Below, in pieces: positions 35,881 through 48,939 of a stretch of 64,000 bases of DNA (the stretch's first letter is position 1; every line of letters starts with the position of its first letter). The stretch is from Sclerodactyla briareus (taxonomy: Eukaryota > Echinodermata > Holothuroidea > Dendrochirotida > Sclerodactylidae): assembly GCA_026419785.1 (NCBI GenBank), contig JAODTK010005817.1:1-64000 (forward strand), in the 5' to 3' direction. The notes under the pieces were generated by a model that made no database searches, was not told where the DNA came from, and was given only the letters and a program-made list of their open reading frames with translations. The position numbers and the translations under genes are program-made.

Positions 35881-38060
35881 GAGTAATAGTAGCATTTTCT
35901 TAAGCCGCCTAAAATTGATTGCCCCCCTTGAGGGTGAGAAGTGGGCATCATTGCCCATATTCTCACAAACCATGACAGTCTCAGGGTTTTTTTTAGTGAT
36001 ATTGATCATGACAAACTGATATGGCAGTTTCATGTACTTGTAGTCAACCAATAAATTTTACTACATCAATGAAACGAAAAAATCATTATAAAATATGCAG
36101 ATCCACCGGATTGTTTAAGGCTATTTTGTTGCGTAAAATCTATTCAGGCAAGCACCCTGCTTCTCCTGTAAAGTTGGGACCCAGTAGCATTGATGGCTCG
36201 AATGATATTGATGAATGTGACAAATGGAAAGTGAACAAGACATTGTTCGCCCCAACCACGATAGCCTAAATCTGTCAAAGTGTTATGAACCATTGGTTAC
36301 CAGGAAATTAATGCAGTATCATTGGAGGCGGCCTCACACGACATGCCCAATGTCTCACGCAAAGGCCACAAAAGACAGATCGCATGAAGTCATAATGAAG
36401 GCTGGGGGAGGCCACTCCCTGACATAAAAAGTTCCATGGAACTAGGATGCTTCGATTTTCCTTTAATTTCATTTAGTTGATAAGTTTTGATGAAACAAAA
36501 ACCAGTATTAACGATTCCGGAATTCTCATAATTTTGTTCACTGAGGAGTGTTCTGATGTGCCCATGGGGGTCGCCATTCGGAAATTGCCAATTTTACCCA
36601 ATCACGATTGGGAAGTCGTGATTACGGGAATGACGAGTTGAATGGAACACCGCAAAGTATTTAACACGTCTGCTCCGTATTCGTGTATGAAAAGTAGGCT
36701 ATAGTCTAGGCTGTGGGTGACCAGCGGGGAGACAGCAGTGATCAAATTAAAAGTAAAATAAAGTTGTGAATTGTGTGAGGAAGTCCGATCGCAAAAAGGG
36801 ACAATTAGGTTGGTTTTTTTTCTTTGACAGGGGGAAACACTGCATAAGTTTGCTGGATGAGACTGTTCTGGAGAGATTATTAAAATTTACACCTGCGTAG
36901 AATTTGCTCGTCAGATTTTTCATGCGACATTCGTCGTGTTTATGCGACCATTGTCGAACCACCCAAAATAGGGGCGGCTAAATCACTGATTTCCCCTCAT
37001 TTTCAGCTAAGATCACACAAAACCGATAGTGGCACTCCGCCTAGATAGTACCTTTGGAATCAAACTCAAGCCCATAACTAACTTGGCAATCCCCCATAGA
37101 TATTGTCTTTTCACACTATTACTCATGTGGGGAATTATGATGTAAAAACCTCCATTTAGAGGAAATAAAGAGATTCTTATAATTAAATAAGGAGAGAGGA
37201 AAAAAAGTTCGTTCATGGTGAAACGTCATTTCCTATCCAGTGAGTAGTGATTGACAGTCTTTTCATATCCCTAGCATGAGAGGGATCAACAGGGAAAAAA
37301 ACCTTATGGTATAAAAGGTGGGTCTGCACAAGTTACCTTAAGAGAAACCAGACGGTAAAACAAGTGGGCATGCTGGGACCATAGACAGGACCAAACTGAA
37401 CGTGCTGACACTCCGTACGCACCCGTAGGGCCTGTGGGCTGTTGAGTATAGGTATACTAGTTGGCAACCCAAGGTGTATCCAGCCAGCCAGCCCGACATT
37501 GTTTTAAACTTGGGAAAAGAGGAGGACAGGCCATGTGGTGATCAAAAATTCAAATTATCCATAAGATATTCTGTTATGTAACTGATATCAGAGGCATACA
37601 GCTCACAGATACTACCAATTAATAGGGGCTGGTCTACAAGTGGCAAGTGGCCTGATCAAAAGGTCCTCAATTAGTACATACGTAGGGGGGATCGATGAAG
37701 ACACCAAGCGATGGGCCCATTGGAAAAGAATTTGAAATTAGGGCCTGACCTGATCATTGAGCCATCCAACCTTACAATAAACAGAATGGATAGGCTGTGC
37801 ATTAACGGAGCTTTGGTGTTGTATGCAAGATGCAGCGACAGATCTAGGCTGGAGCAAACATGAATGGGAAAAGGCCACGTATGTCTATATGCATGTATGA
37901 TGCCTGTAATATGAACCCAAGGAGTGCAATCGCGTTCTAGCACAGGTGTGAGAGACACCGTCTGCTCTAGGCTTCAGGTTGGTTTCGGTTAACTAGGTTT
38001 CCATATCTAGCAATGTTTACCAAATAGGTTGACCATCTCAGTGCCCCTATCTCGTTTGCC
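35881..38060. other. Unassigned region
   Basis: A perfect 7-bp stem ATCACGA/TCGTGAT lies at 36601-36622. No gene or repeat family is recognised otherwise. Confidence 0.45.
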
Positions 38061-38136
38061 AGGGGGCAGGGCTCGGCTTTTAACAGAGGTAATGCCTGGT
38101 AGGGGGCAGGGCGTTTTTACAGAGGTAACTCCTGGT
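38061..38136 (+). repeat. Short tandem duplication, ~38-base unit
   Basis: AGGGGGCAGGGC...ACAGAGGTAATGCCTGGT (38061-38100) is followed at once by AGGGGGCAGGGCG...ACAGAGGTAACTCCTGGT (38101-38136). Confidence 0.8.
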
Positions 38137-38214
38137 AAGTTTTGAATATTCAAATGATTGTAGAGAATATCATCTCATCTTAATCATCATCAAGCATTAT
38201 AAAAACATTTTTAC

Positions 38215-38780
38215 GTCAGAAGTCCATTCTAGCATATGGGTTAGACGGGAAGCATCTGACAGCAAATCTTCAACTCCAATCTATCCTGGGCTGGGCACAG
38301 GTCTATACCTTTGACAGTGAGGTCAAGAGTCATCTACGGCCTACCTCTCCTACGACTACAGTAACCGGATCTCTCTACACCTCTTAACCCAGTTAGAATC
38401 CTCCATCCTTTAACATGACCGAACCATCTAAGTCTGCGACTTCGGACACAGTACAAAATACGTCACCAGACCCAAGCGATCTCTTTAGCTCAATTGAATT
38501 TTTTCTATCCTTCAAAGGCACTCTACCAAATCCATTGACCTCATCATATATTTCTCTCGAGTCTATCCAATCTTATTCTTTAACGGCCCAAGTTCACTAC
38601 CATAGAGTTAAGTTGTATTCAAGTAGATTATATCATTACCTCCCAAAACATGTAAAATGAAAAGCGCCACCATGGCAAAGTTGAACATTTCCGCAGAGTG
38701 TTACATTGAATGGTTCCGGTGAGCATCAGGCTTGGGACCGATCCATACTATGAGTAGATACAGCACGGACGAGGATAGTC
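38215..38780 (-). mobile_element. LINE fragment: C-terminal part of a reverse-transcriptase ORF
   Basis: On the minus strand the pieces in order are LYGSE (about 38610), PLKDRKNSIELKRSLG (about 38530-38480), LRWFGHVK (about 38430-38405), RRRGRP (about 38345) and LDLTVKGIDLCPAQDRLE (about 38325-38270). This matches the standard tail of many invertebrate LINEs, whose consensus order is LYGSETW, KDR..S.ELR..LG, LRWFGHV.R, RGRPKKTW and AQDR..WR. Indels separate the pieces. It belongs to a different lineage from the LINEs at 899 and 2870, judged from these tail motifs. No poly(A) tail is obvious. Confidence 0.75.
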
Positions 38781-39269
38781 CTGACTGGCGTCTCCATGAA
38801 CGGCAATCAGCAACCCGCGGAATCTACAAAATGAAATCAAAACAAAAAATCACATTTTAGTAATGTGAGTAATATTTATACAATGTGAAAAAGAAAATTC
38901 TTATGGTCTTTACCTGGGTGTTTTTTAAATTATAAAAACTGAATGGAATTGAGGTCATTTCATCTACCTATGTAGTTTGGGGAATTGTACATATGACTAT
39001 GGACTCAAAGCCGTTTTCCCTAAGAAATCACTGCCAGAATCATAAGAGAAAGGTGATTAATCATTTGTGAAAGGAAACCTTAGATGGAACAGGAAGTTTG
39101 GCAGTCATTATGGATCAGAAAAAAATGTTTATGACAATATTATGACAATAAAGTGGGAAATTTAAAAGCAATGTCCACCATGTATACGCAGGTGTAAACC
39201 TGTCAGATACAGGGATTGCATAGTCACAGTGTGGAGTAAATATTGACATGTAATTTAATAAAATAATAT
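38781..39269. other. Unassigned spacer
   Basis: AT-rich sequence with no recognisable feature. Confidence 0.45.
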
Positions 39270-39490
39270 CTGGGTACTCATTACAGCGCACCTTCCAGGG
39301 TAGTGCTCAAGCCCTTCACGATTAACCTGGTCTATACAGCTAGCACCAGTTCGTACTCCACTCCTCAAAGGCCCCATTTAGAGTGGAGAAGGGGCACAGA
39401 GAGAGTGTCTTGCCAAAGGACACCACGGAAAGCTAATCGGTTCTGTGGGAATCAAACTCACAATTCAATCAACAGTCTGAAGCTCTACTG
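39270..39490 (+). repeat. SINE-like dispersed repeat with GTCTTGCCAAAGGACAC core
   Basis: It contains CTTCCAGGGTAGTGCTCAAG (39289), AACCTGGTCTATACAGCTAG (39323) and GTGTCTTGCCAAAGGACACC (39405), then GTGGGAATCAAACTCACAAT. I recognise these blocks as part of a very widespread repeat of aquatic animals, often found just after a GCGCTTTACA start. No coding is present. Confidence 0.55.
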
Positions 39491-41984
39491 ACAGCTTATC
39501 CAATTTCTGTTAGTTACAGTTAGGATTCAGTCATGGATATCTATCCAATTATGATGAAAGCTCAATCCCTGAGAAAAAGTGCACAAACATTCTCCAAATT
39601 TTGAGATTCTAGTGCCCTTTATGAAGTACAGTGAAATTTCGGGACAGAAGGTCCAAGCCAAAATTCTGTCAAATCTTGGTTGTCTTTGAAAATCATGGCC
39701 AACCCAGATTCAATAAATGGGGTGTCAACAGTGTGTGTGAATGCATTTCTGCTCAGATTTCATTTTTTGGTTACAACATGGACAATTTACCCCTTGAGCA
39801 TATCCTTAATCAAACAATATGGTAAACTATTCCACTGTTGGATTAGGCCAGCGTGATAGCATGATTCCTGCACCTTTCCCACCACTCCCGCCAGAAAAAT
39901 CATGCACATCTCTCACCAGTAAAAGATTCCTTAATTGCCAGTCTGTTACAGTTTTTAAAAATATTGTGTTGATTTGCGTCATCAAATATCTCAAAATAAT
40001 AAAAGTATCTGATCGAATTCAGATAACCCCTGTGGTAGTGCATAGCTGCCAGGTTGACTCAAGCACACACAACCAAAGGTGTTCGTAATTACATTGTTGA
40101 TAGCACACACAGAGACACACACACACGTATTGCGTTCGCTATATTACGTTTCACCCTTTGGATTACCATCGTTTACTAATTAGTTTATAGACCTTTTTAA
40201 TGGGAACTGACTGAAACAGCACGGTGGAGGTAGACACACATTGATCTCACCAATCATGATCATTTTGGGAGGGGGGGGGAGGTGAATGAAATGCTGGCAG
40301 ATGCCGACCCTGAATGTGAACGAGACATCTGCTGGCCAGGTATTAAACAAAAAACTGGACCCAATGAGTCCCTACATGAAAACGCAGGCACTGACCATGC
40401 TACGTGGGAGCAAGCTGCCATGGACCGATGCGAGTGGGGAACTGTCAATGAGAAAGTCAGTCACACAGTGCTGAGGTGACACGACTGAAAGACTATCTAC
40501 GGGAGCACAGAACGGAGGAAAAGGCTTGATCTAATGGACACGCATGCAATGCTTGGAGCGATCTCACATTATCGCACCGGCCTTGCAGCCCACATGCGGT
40601 CGGCATATAAACAGTCATCAACGACATTCGATGGACAGCCAAGAAGAGTCCCCACATTGAGCATCAGTGGGCACAAAGGGCAACCTTCCAGGCTTTGGCA
40701 TAAATTATGCAAATCTGACCGTTTTGTTGATGACCTCAAAAATTATTCCACGCTTAGGCTTTACCCACCCAGTGTTGTTGAAATCCTACACACTCATGGG
40801 ATGTGAAAACTATGCAAATTAATCATGTTGTGACCTATGTTCAAAAACCCACGTCTGAAGGTTCTATGAAGGTCGGTCCCACGGTTACTAATAAGAAAAA
40901 AATTACGATCACACACAAAACTCATTGTACATGAATGATGACGGATAAGTGATACAATGCAGATCGAACCATTAGCAATCAAACTATCCATGAAACTGAA
41001 ACAATAGACCTGTTGAGTGTTGACCAATCAGGAGAAATTTACATTGACCTCGCAGCCTATGCAGCCTCCCAGGCAATGACATCATGAGCTTTTATCGGTA
41101 TAGCGTTACTGCTACAATTTTTTGTTCTTCATCGTTATAGTTATTATACTATTACATTCTGACAGGGGATTTACTAGTTATTGCATAACATGAAATCCTT
41201 CTGGTAGTGGGAGCAACCATGGGGGAAACAAAATTGAGTCAAATTTGGCAGGTAAGGACCAAGTCCCAGATGGATATACCAGTACGGATTTCAACCCACA
41301 GCCAGCTTGTATGGGGGGCCCCAATGCCAATGAATGCAGTGCATGTCAATGAATGCTACAAAAAAAAAGCATTCAATTGGCAAAATTGAACAAAAATGAG
41401 GCCCCACTGATTCCCAACAATAGTGGAATTCCTGACTGCAAAGCAGGGGTGGACTGGAGTCAATCATGCAACTTCAGCCATATAGATCGAGTGCTGACTT
41501 GGAAGTCGCTATGTTTGGACTGAATGCGACATTCTTGCTACATACAGTTGGTACCTGATTCGTTTTAACCAACTTTGAACAGGTGGTAGATGGTTGCCTA
41601 CGGGACAATGGGACAGACCCACTGTGATGTCACAGGGTTTGCTGCTCAATACCATATTAGCTTGAATAGTTGCCCTAGCTTTCTCACACTGGTTTTAGCC
41701 AAAATTCTACATGAGTTGCAATTTCTCAACACACTTGAACACAATGCACAAAAAACTAATGATCAAATGATGTGTAATTGGTCGCTTAATTATAGCCATG
41801 GTCCATTGAATTGGTTTGTCAGTACACCAAAACTGAAGACCCTGAAAGTACCCTATCACAATTCAACAATTGCCATCGTGGAGATATAGTAACAATACCT
41901 AGTTTGTCCTCGCTCCACGGACAGCCCTCCGCAGATAGGCTCTCGTTGCTGCTCACTGACCCTTTAATCTCGTATTTGTTACAC
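39491..41984. other. Unassigned region with a CA microsatellite
   Basis: CA-rich repeat at 40105-40130 and G9 at 40271-40279. A frame at 40282-40476 ends WEQAAMDRCEWG, faintly like a LINE tail, but this is too weak to call. A near-perfect stem AATGAATGCT/AGCATTCAATT surrounds an A9 run at about 41347-41380. Confidence 0.4.
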
Positions 41985-42115
41985 ACCACCTCAGACTTGT
42001 GGAGTACAACAACGGAGAGTACGGTACACAGCCAGAGTACGAGTATGAGTACAGTACATGACATGAGTACGCGTACGAAACACATGCGTACGAGATGAGT
42101 CCAAATCACGAGTAA
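41985..42115. repeat. Degenerate GAGTAC hexamer array
   Basis: Repeated GAGTAC, GAGTATGAGTAC and GCGTACGA units occur here, with the same motif at 43780-43990. A 149-codon minus-strand frame across it is a by-product of the hexamer, which rarely makes stops. Confidence 0.75.
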
Positions 42116-42494
42116 GAGTACAATTACATTTAAAACAATGGCACTACTTGCGTAGCATGAGGCGCATGTTGTGTAAAAGTCCCAGATGGGAGAATTGAAC
42201 GAATACATCAATGCGTTTGTCCAATATCCTTTTGACTCAACTCGAGCATAGCCAACTTTTTCTTGCATCGGCTGTCTAGTATATGGGCATGCTGGTTTGA
42301 GTATCGTATCATTATTTATACCCTAAGGAATACACAGTCGCGAGTTACGGCTAGTCAAGTTTAGTGCAATGGCGTACGCAATGGGAGGGCCTCGGGCTGA
42401 CCCCCTCCTCATGACCCAGTGACCATCAAATTAACACAATCCACCTTTCATTCCTTGCGCTGTCCGGAATCTATGCAGTCATGACAGTATGTGC

Positions 42495-43520
42495 GTGCGT
42501 ATGTGTATGTGTGTATTGTTATGTGACGTCCGGCTTCACTGGATAGATTAAGCTCATATTTGATATAATTGGGGGTTCGGCGCTGGATAAGTACTGATCT
42601 CTATTGTTTAAGTTCACGCCATAGGTCATGCCAAGGTTCACTAGAGTTCAACGTGGGAAACATTTGACACCAGCGTCCCAATGCTCGTTCGATCACTATA
42701 AATTTGGCATCATGCTTTCTCAGGTGGGTAGCCTACAGGACCCTATTGATGTTTTCAGTGAAGAGGCAGGGTTTCATTTTCTGGTGAAAAAAAAATTGTG
42801 AAAAACTTATATTGTTGGGACAATTTTAGCTTGTAGAAACAACAACTTGACCCACCTGGATGATTGAGCTCATACTTGGTATGTGGGTTCTCCTAGATGA
42901 GTCTGTTATCCCTATTGTCCTCACGTCCCATGTCCATGGTCATCTGAGGTCAGCAGAGTCAAAGTTCAAAAAACTTGTGACACGATAAATCCAGAACGTT
43001 TTCGATCAAGCTGGAATTTTGGGTACTGCTTTCTCATGGGGAGTACAAGACGCCTATCGTTTTAGTGTAGAGCGGAGGTCATTTTTTGTAAAAATTGTGG
43101 TGGGTGTTTCTCATCCCAGTATCGCATTTGTTCTAGTACTTTCATAATTTATTAGAAATGAATCAATGCATCACTAAGCTTTTTGGCTTTCTGGATTACC
43201 CTTCAGTAGAAGTATTACAGCTGTTTTTTAACACACGTGTGACCTTCAAATCGCATCCTTTGCCAATAGGAGGGCGAGGCCATTTATTCGCTATTCGCCA
43301 CTTCCCCTGGGCCGACTCCCACCTCGCCCCCCCCCATACAGGAAATCCTGTGATGCCTTCGCCTGACCCCGAAAGACCGAATATCTACTCATTATGAGGA
43401 ACGCAATGCACACACCTAGAGTAGGCCTATCCATCCAGGTCGGGTCGAGTTTTTGATTACCGTTCAACAATCCCGGCTTCACACTCTACCTACACACACA
43501 TATACCGATGTCTTATTTCA
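42495..43520. repeat. Family A array, head-to-head
   Basis: GT-rich sequence (42497-42515) leads into reverse family A units (about 42535-43090) with CCACCTGGATGATTGAGCTC and ATACTTGGTATGTG. The hairpin block, in reverse as AAGCTTTTTGGCTTT, lies at 43176-43190. A forward unit follows (about 43265-43490) with CCTGACCCCGAAAG and CCATCCAGGTCGGGTCGAG, then CA-rich sequence. The order GT-end, reverse units, centre, forward unit, CA-end mirrors 8430-9790. Confidence 0.7.
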
Positions 43521-43689
43521 AGGGAAAAAGCGTCACATTTCAGAAAATCGTACAAGGGATTTGCGAATTAGACAATATACAAATATCTGTGGTCAGCCTC
43601 ATGGTTCAGGTAGATATCCTATACCAGAAGTGTGCATAGCACACGATAACATACGCCAACAAAAATAGTCGCCTAAGTCTTTCCTAAGG

Positions 43690-44100
43690 TTTATTCAGGA
43701 GAGACAACATCTGGTTTATTCAATTTGTGTAACGATAACAAGGATAATTTGGAAGAATACAGCAAGCAATTTAAAACGTGTACTCGGTACGCAGTACAGA
43801 TCGGCGAGTAAGAGTACAGATCAGGCGAGTACGAGTATGAGTACGAGTACGCTGATTCAAAGTACGAGTACGAGTACACAGTCCAGAGTACGAGGATGAG
43901 CACGAGATTGAGGCCAGGGTACTAGAAGCGTACGAGTTCAGAAATCCGAACTCGAGTACGGAATCGAGTACGAGTACGGACTCGATGGGTACTACAAGTC
44001 TGCCCAACACAAAAGCCGTTGAATTTTCAAGGAAGTAAGACCAATGATATGAAAAAATAGATGCCACCATCGATACCATCACAAGAAGAAGTTCAGTCAA
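43690..44100. repeat. Repeat carrying a GAGTAC hexamer array
   Basis: The hexamer core (43780-43990) is followed by CCGTTGAATTTTCAAGG and GATATGAAAAAATAGATGCC. These resemble the flank of the GAGTCC array at 61965-62200 (TTGAAATTCGGCATTTC, GATGAAATAAATGTTGCC). This suggests one element with a diverged hexamer core. Confidence 0.5.
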
Positions 44101-44209
44101 AACTAGACCTGTGCAGGCGGGTCAAACCCTTGAAGTGCATCTCCCCACAGCAATGGCCTTGTGGACCTCGTTTGAAGAAAAAAGACCTTATATTCTGTAT
44201 GGTCCATTT

Positions 44210-44480
44210 CTTTGACATCTGGTGGAATTTGAAATGACTACCTGTTGTTTCAGGAACAAACTAGAGACCCACTTCTCCGTTTCGTTCTGATCCAAGAAGT
44301 TAAAAAAAAAGCACAACATAAAAAAGTGCAAAATTTGACCTCTGGTGACCTTGAAATCATGTCATTTTTTCTGGACCAACGTTTGTCACCACATCACCAA
44401 GTTCGTGTAATCGGACCTACGATCTGTATGCGTGCAAAAAACCCAACAAATTGACCTAGGGACTTGACCTTGAATCCACT
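44210..44480 (+). repeat. Family B-type tandem pair, ~122-base unit
   Basis: TTGACCTCTGGTGACCTTGA (44335) and TTGACCTAGGGACTTGACCT (44451) each lead into CATGTCATTTTTTC / CATGTTTTCGGGAC and a CACCAAGTT/CACTAAGTTTC block. TGACCT half-sites at 44336 and 44346 have DR4 spacing. Confidence 0.6.
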
Positions 44481-44720
44481 GTCATGTTTTCGGGACAAAC
44501 TGTTGTCCCCACCCACTAAGTTTCAGGTAAATTAGACTAACTCTGTATTTCGTGTGCCAAAGTTTCAGATCAATCGGATTTATAAAGCGTTGGGTGGGGG
44601 GGGTGGGGGGGAAAAAGTTATGCGCAACCCCTAAAGTTTCCGGCGGCGCTACACCCCCAACCCCAAAAACATAATATCCCGAACACTTAAAAGTGTTGCG
44701 GGGATATAATTACAGCACTC
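44481..44720 (+). repeat. Family C unit with palindromic end
   Basis: AGTTTCAGATCAATCGG (44562) leads into G-rich sequence, GTTATGCGCAACCCCTAAAG and TTTCCGGCGGCGCTACACCC (44637). At 44678-44712 comes the palindrome ATATCCCGAACACTT / AAGTGTTGCGGGGATAT. The same palindrome, reversed, lies at about 53455-53492. Confidence 0.65.
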
Positions 44721-44929
44721 AAGTATTTCTTATACTTGCCCTTTATCAGAGGAAAATGGTGATCAGGTCCGCTATTTTCCAAGTAAGAGGACGGCCGCCA
44801 GTAAATGTATATGTTTCGTCATAGGATATGCTGGATGGCAGAAAATGCCACATGTATAGAATAACAACTTTGTGCAAAGTGGTGACGTTATCAATGCATT
44901 TTTATATCGGGGGGGTCTCCTAGGCATAG

Positions 44930-45330
44930 ATCTTTGCATATTTATGCAAAGCTGGAAACCTATGACAACTTCAACATGACTTGGTCTTCCTTCTGGACAT
45001 GAAGGTAGTCTACAATCCACTGAGTATGATTTATGCAAATTTGACTCAGAAGACCCAAAACGGCCTCCTTCTCTGTCCAACAAATTGATCGAGGGATTCA
45101 TTCACCAGATTTCATGGACTTCCGACAAAATTGGAGAATTATGCTATATAAGCAACTTGTGCCCTTTTGAAAAATCCAACCAAACTTTTTCTATGGACAG
45201 ATACTGTATTGTGCGCAGTTTCAGTTCAATATATGCGTGTGAGAGTCCTGGGGGGGGGGGCAGTTAGGCGTAAGGATAATTGATGACTCTGGATGGAAGC
45301 AAGAGGCTTAGTGATTCCTTGACTGCCTTC
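44930..45330 (+). repeat. Family B-type repeat with poly(G) tract and family A start
   Basis: TATGCAAATTTGACTCAGAA (about 45031) and CAGATTTCATGGACTTCCGAC (shared style with 33190) lead to CAATATATGCGTGTG and G11 (45250-45260). GAAGCAAGAGGCTTAGTGAT and TCCTTGACT (45296-45320) match the family A opening at 34101-34130. Confidence 0.55.
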
Positions 45331-45564
45331 ATAACCTATCACTTAAAGTTTGTTAACCTCGATTCCGTGACCCTGACGCCAAGGAATTGTGGATTTAGAC
45401 GATATTATCTCTGAGATAACTTGTGGATACTACAAGCAAGGAATAGATAGCATCAGACTGCTTCTCCTGATACAACATGCAATCTCCTTAAGATGAACCC
45501 ACATACAGTACCAAGCATGAGGGGGGGTTAGTGTGTTACCAAGACGACGGATAAAAAAAGTATT

Positions 45565-45670
45565 AAACCAAGGCGATCGCCCCCAGTGTCTCGCCTGGTT
45601 GCGAGATCAGTGATTTCTGCTTTTAGTCACCATGCAAACAATTACAAGGCATTACATATGTGCTTTAAAT
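45565..45670 (+). repeat. Second copy of the GGCGATCGCCCCC block
   Basis: AAGGCGATCGCCCCCAGTGT, TCACCATGCAAACAATTACA and AAGGCAT correspond to 32800-32890. The core GGCGATCGCC is itself palindromic. Confidence 0.65.
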
Positions 45671-45679
45671 CCCAATACT

Positions 45680-46425
45680 CTAAAAATATTCAACATTCAT
45701 TTCAATCATTGGACTACACCCTTGATCTACCTACTGTAAACTCCAATTATAACCAATACTTACTGAGTTAATAGTCCCCTCCAGATTACCATATCGTGCA
45801 AACAATGTAAAGGGACCTAAAATCTAATAAAGTTAGCCTATATATCTCCAAAGAGTATGCCCTTTCAACATCTACTACTTCCATCAACTCCTAGGGAGTT
45901 CACACCCCACCCCTCTCAAATCCCATGTCTTAGAGTGGAAATGACATCTAATAGGCTTCCCTGGCAGGCGTCATGAAGGCCCTACTGCTGAAGCTATGGA
46001 CTTATAGTGATACAAGGGATTACCTCCCTCCCCCTCTCACACCCAGGCTACTGAGGTGACACCTGACACCATTAAGTCTTGAATTTTAAGGTTGCCTGGG
46101 AGTAAGTAAACAAATGCTGAGTGTGCCACTTTATATGGTCAAGTTGTAGGGGGCCCGAACGAGGTTATGCAGGCTGATGGGAACCTCAAGGTAAAAAGGC
46201 AGGTTTTGCAATGGATTGAAATTGTCTGTCAGCAGATGGGAAATACTAGTAGGATGAAGGAAAAAAAATGCTGAGGGGTTGAGTTGAAATGAGTAAAACA
46301 TGTGTTATTGATAGCATGCTATAATAATAGTGATTTCAGCATCATGATGGTCAGCTAGGGTGCCCCAATGACTAAACAATTCTAACATGGTAGGGACAGT
46401 CTCTGGGGAAGGGCCTTGTTTGCAG
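45680..46425. other. Unassigned spacer
   Basis: No gene or repeat family is recognised between the B-type repeat and the satellite. Confidence 0.45.
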
Positions 46426-48335
46426 GAAAGTTATTTTTGACAGTTTTGGGTCCATAGGTGACCTTGAAGGACCTTTGAGTACATAACCGTTTTTATGAAC
46501 AAAGTAAGAAACCGATCGAAGCGGGAGTTTCTAACATTTATGCCAGATACTCCACCTTTATTCACATACCACCCCGAAAAACCCAGAGTCAAATTGAGGT
46601 CAGAAGGCCCCCAATGCAGATCACAATTATAATCAACATGGGGAACCCTTCCAGCCTTCCCCCAGATATTGAATTCTCCGATTAGGCCAGAAAACAGCTT
46701 TTGACCCCTAAGTTAACTTTAATTACCTTTAATTACCTGGCATTTTTATGAAAATTGTAACCGTCCATGTGATAGATCCCCTCCTAGGAGCATTTTGCAT
46801 TCTGTGATCATGCCCAGTGCTATTTCATAAAAAGTACTAAAATCAGTTTTTTACCCTCCGTTACCTTATGTGACTTCAATGACATGACCTTTTTTTAAAA
46901 ATTGTTACTCTCTATGTGTGCTCCACTCCTAGTCGCATATTGCATTCCAATGAACACGCCTAATGTTATTGCGCAAAGCTATTAAATGAACTTTGACCCC
47001 TTGTACGTACCAAGTATGCATCGATCGAAGCGGAGTTGGTTTTCCTCCAGAAGTCCACCAAGGTCTATCACATATCCAAAATATTAGTTTTCTTTTTTTT
47101 TGCCCGTAACTCCTTAAATAAAATAAGCACATTTATTCAAGACTCAACCTTTACCACATGACCCCCCCGACAGAGGTAAATTGAGGTCAGAGGTCCACAC
47201 ATGCAGTCAACCATTATATCCAATGGGGAACCTTCCAGCCTTCACAGATATTCAATTCTCCGTTATGGCCAGAAAACGCTTTGACCCCTAGTGACCTTGA
47301 TTGACCGTTTAATGACATGGCAAGTTTTTTATGAAAATTGTACTCTCCATGTGATACTCCACTCCTAGGAGCATTTTGGCATTCTGATTCCATGCCCAGT
47401 GTATTGCCAAAAAAGGTACTAAAATCATTTTTTGTTACTCCGAGTGACCTTTGGACCTTTAATGACATGACGGTTTTTATAAAAATTGTTACTCTCCATG
47501 TGAGCCATCCACTCCTAGAAAGCATATTGTCATTCCAATGAACACGCCCAATTTTTGCGAAAAAGGTATAAATTGAACTTTGACCCCTTGTACTACCAAG
47601 TAAGTGTCGATCGAAGCGGGAGTTGGTTTCCTCCATGAAGCACACCAAAGTCTATCAATACTCCAAAAATGCCAGTTTCTATTTTTTTTGCCCTAATTCT
47701 TAAATAAGCACATTTATTCAAGACTCAACTTTTAACCACTTGACCACCTGACAGAGTAAATTGAGAGTCAGAGGTCACACAATGCAGATCAACAAGTATA
47801 TCACTGGTGAACCTTCCAGCCTTCACAGATATTCAAGTCTCCGATTATGGCCAGAAAACAGTTTTGACAAAGTGACCTGATGACCTTTAAGACATGGCAA
47901 GGTTTTATGAAAATTGTAACCTCTCCAGGTGAACATCCATCCTATAGATTTTGCATTCTGATTAACATTGCCAGTGCTATGCCAAAAAGCTACCAAAATC
48001 CGTTTTTACCCCTACGTGACCTTTGATGACCTTGAATGACCATGACGGTTTTTATAAAAATGTATCTCCATGTGATAAGTCCACTCCTAGTAGCATTTGG
48101 CATTCCAATGAAACACGCCCAGGTTATTGCAGTAAAAGGTATTATAAAATTGAACTTTGACCCCTTGTAACTACCAAGTAAAGTGTCCGAGCGAAGCGGG
48201 ACGTGGTTCCTCCATGAAGCACACAAAGGTCTATCACATACCAAAATGACCACGTTTCTATTTTTTGGACCGGAACTTATTAAAAATAGCACATTATTCA
48301 AGACTCAACATTTAACCACATGACCCACCCGACAG

Positions 48336-48359
48336 AGGTCAAATGAGGTCAGAGGGTCA
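48336..48359 (+). promoter_or_regulatory. AGGTCA half-site triplet (DR4, DR2), sequence match only
   Basis: AGGTCA at 48336 and 48346 (gap 4), then GGGTCA at 48354 (gap 2), in one satellite unit. Nearby TGACCT, TGACCT and TGACCA at 48017, 48027 and 48037 are spaced 4 and 4. Receptor binding is not shown. Confidence 0.28.
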
Positions 48360-48939
48360 CACCACATGCTTGCAGGTCAATATGAATCACAATGGTGAAC
48401 CTTCCAGCTTCCAGATATACAAATTCTCCAATTATGGCCAGGAAACATTTTGCCCCCAAGTGGACCTTGAATGACCTTTAATGAGGGGGGGGGGGGGGGG
48501 GGGGGGGGATGGCAGTTTTTTATGAAAAATTTAACTCCCAGTGATACATCCACTCCTAGGAGCATTTTTGCCATTCTGATGAACATGCAGTGCTATTGCC
48601 AAAAAGTACTAAATCAGGTTTTTACCCCTACGTGACCTGGATGACCTTTAATGACATGGCGGGTTTTATAAAAATTGTTATCCCATGTGATGCCTCCACT
48701 CCTCGAAGTATATTGCATTTCCATGAACACGCCCCAGTTATTGCGAAAAAGTATTAAAATTAAACTTTGACCCATTGTACTACAAAGTAAGTGTCCGATC
48801 GAAGGCGGGATTGTCTCCTCCATAAAGACACCAAAAGGTCTATCACATATCCGAAAATAACCAGTTCTATTTTTTTTGCCGTACATCCGAAATTACGCAA
48901 ATTATTCAAGACTCAACCTTTAACACATGAAACAGACAG

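Noticed and set aside
40282-40476. LINE C-terminal tail (WEQAAMDRCEWG)
   Set aside because: A single short motif without the upstream GRPKKTW or LRWFGHV blocks.
41819-42268. 149-codon minus-strand open frame with hydrophobic repeats
   Set aside because: It runs through the GAGTAC array, whose reverse complement gives Val-Leu-type codons without stops.
47214-47648. 144-codon minus-strand open frame
   Set aside because: It lies wholly inside the 580-base satellite and is not preserved in the other units.
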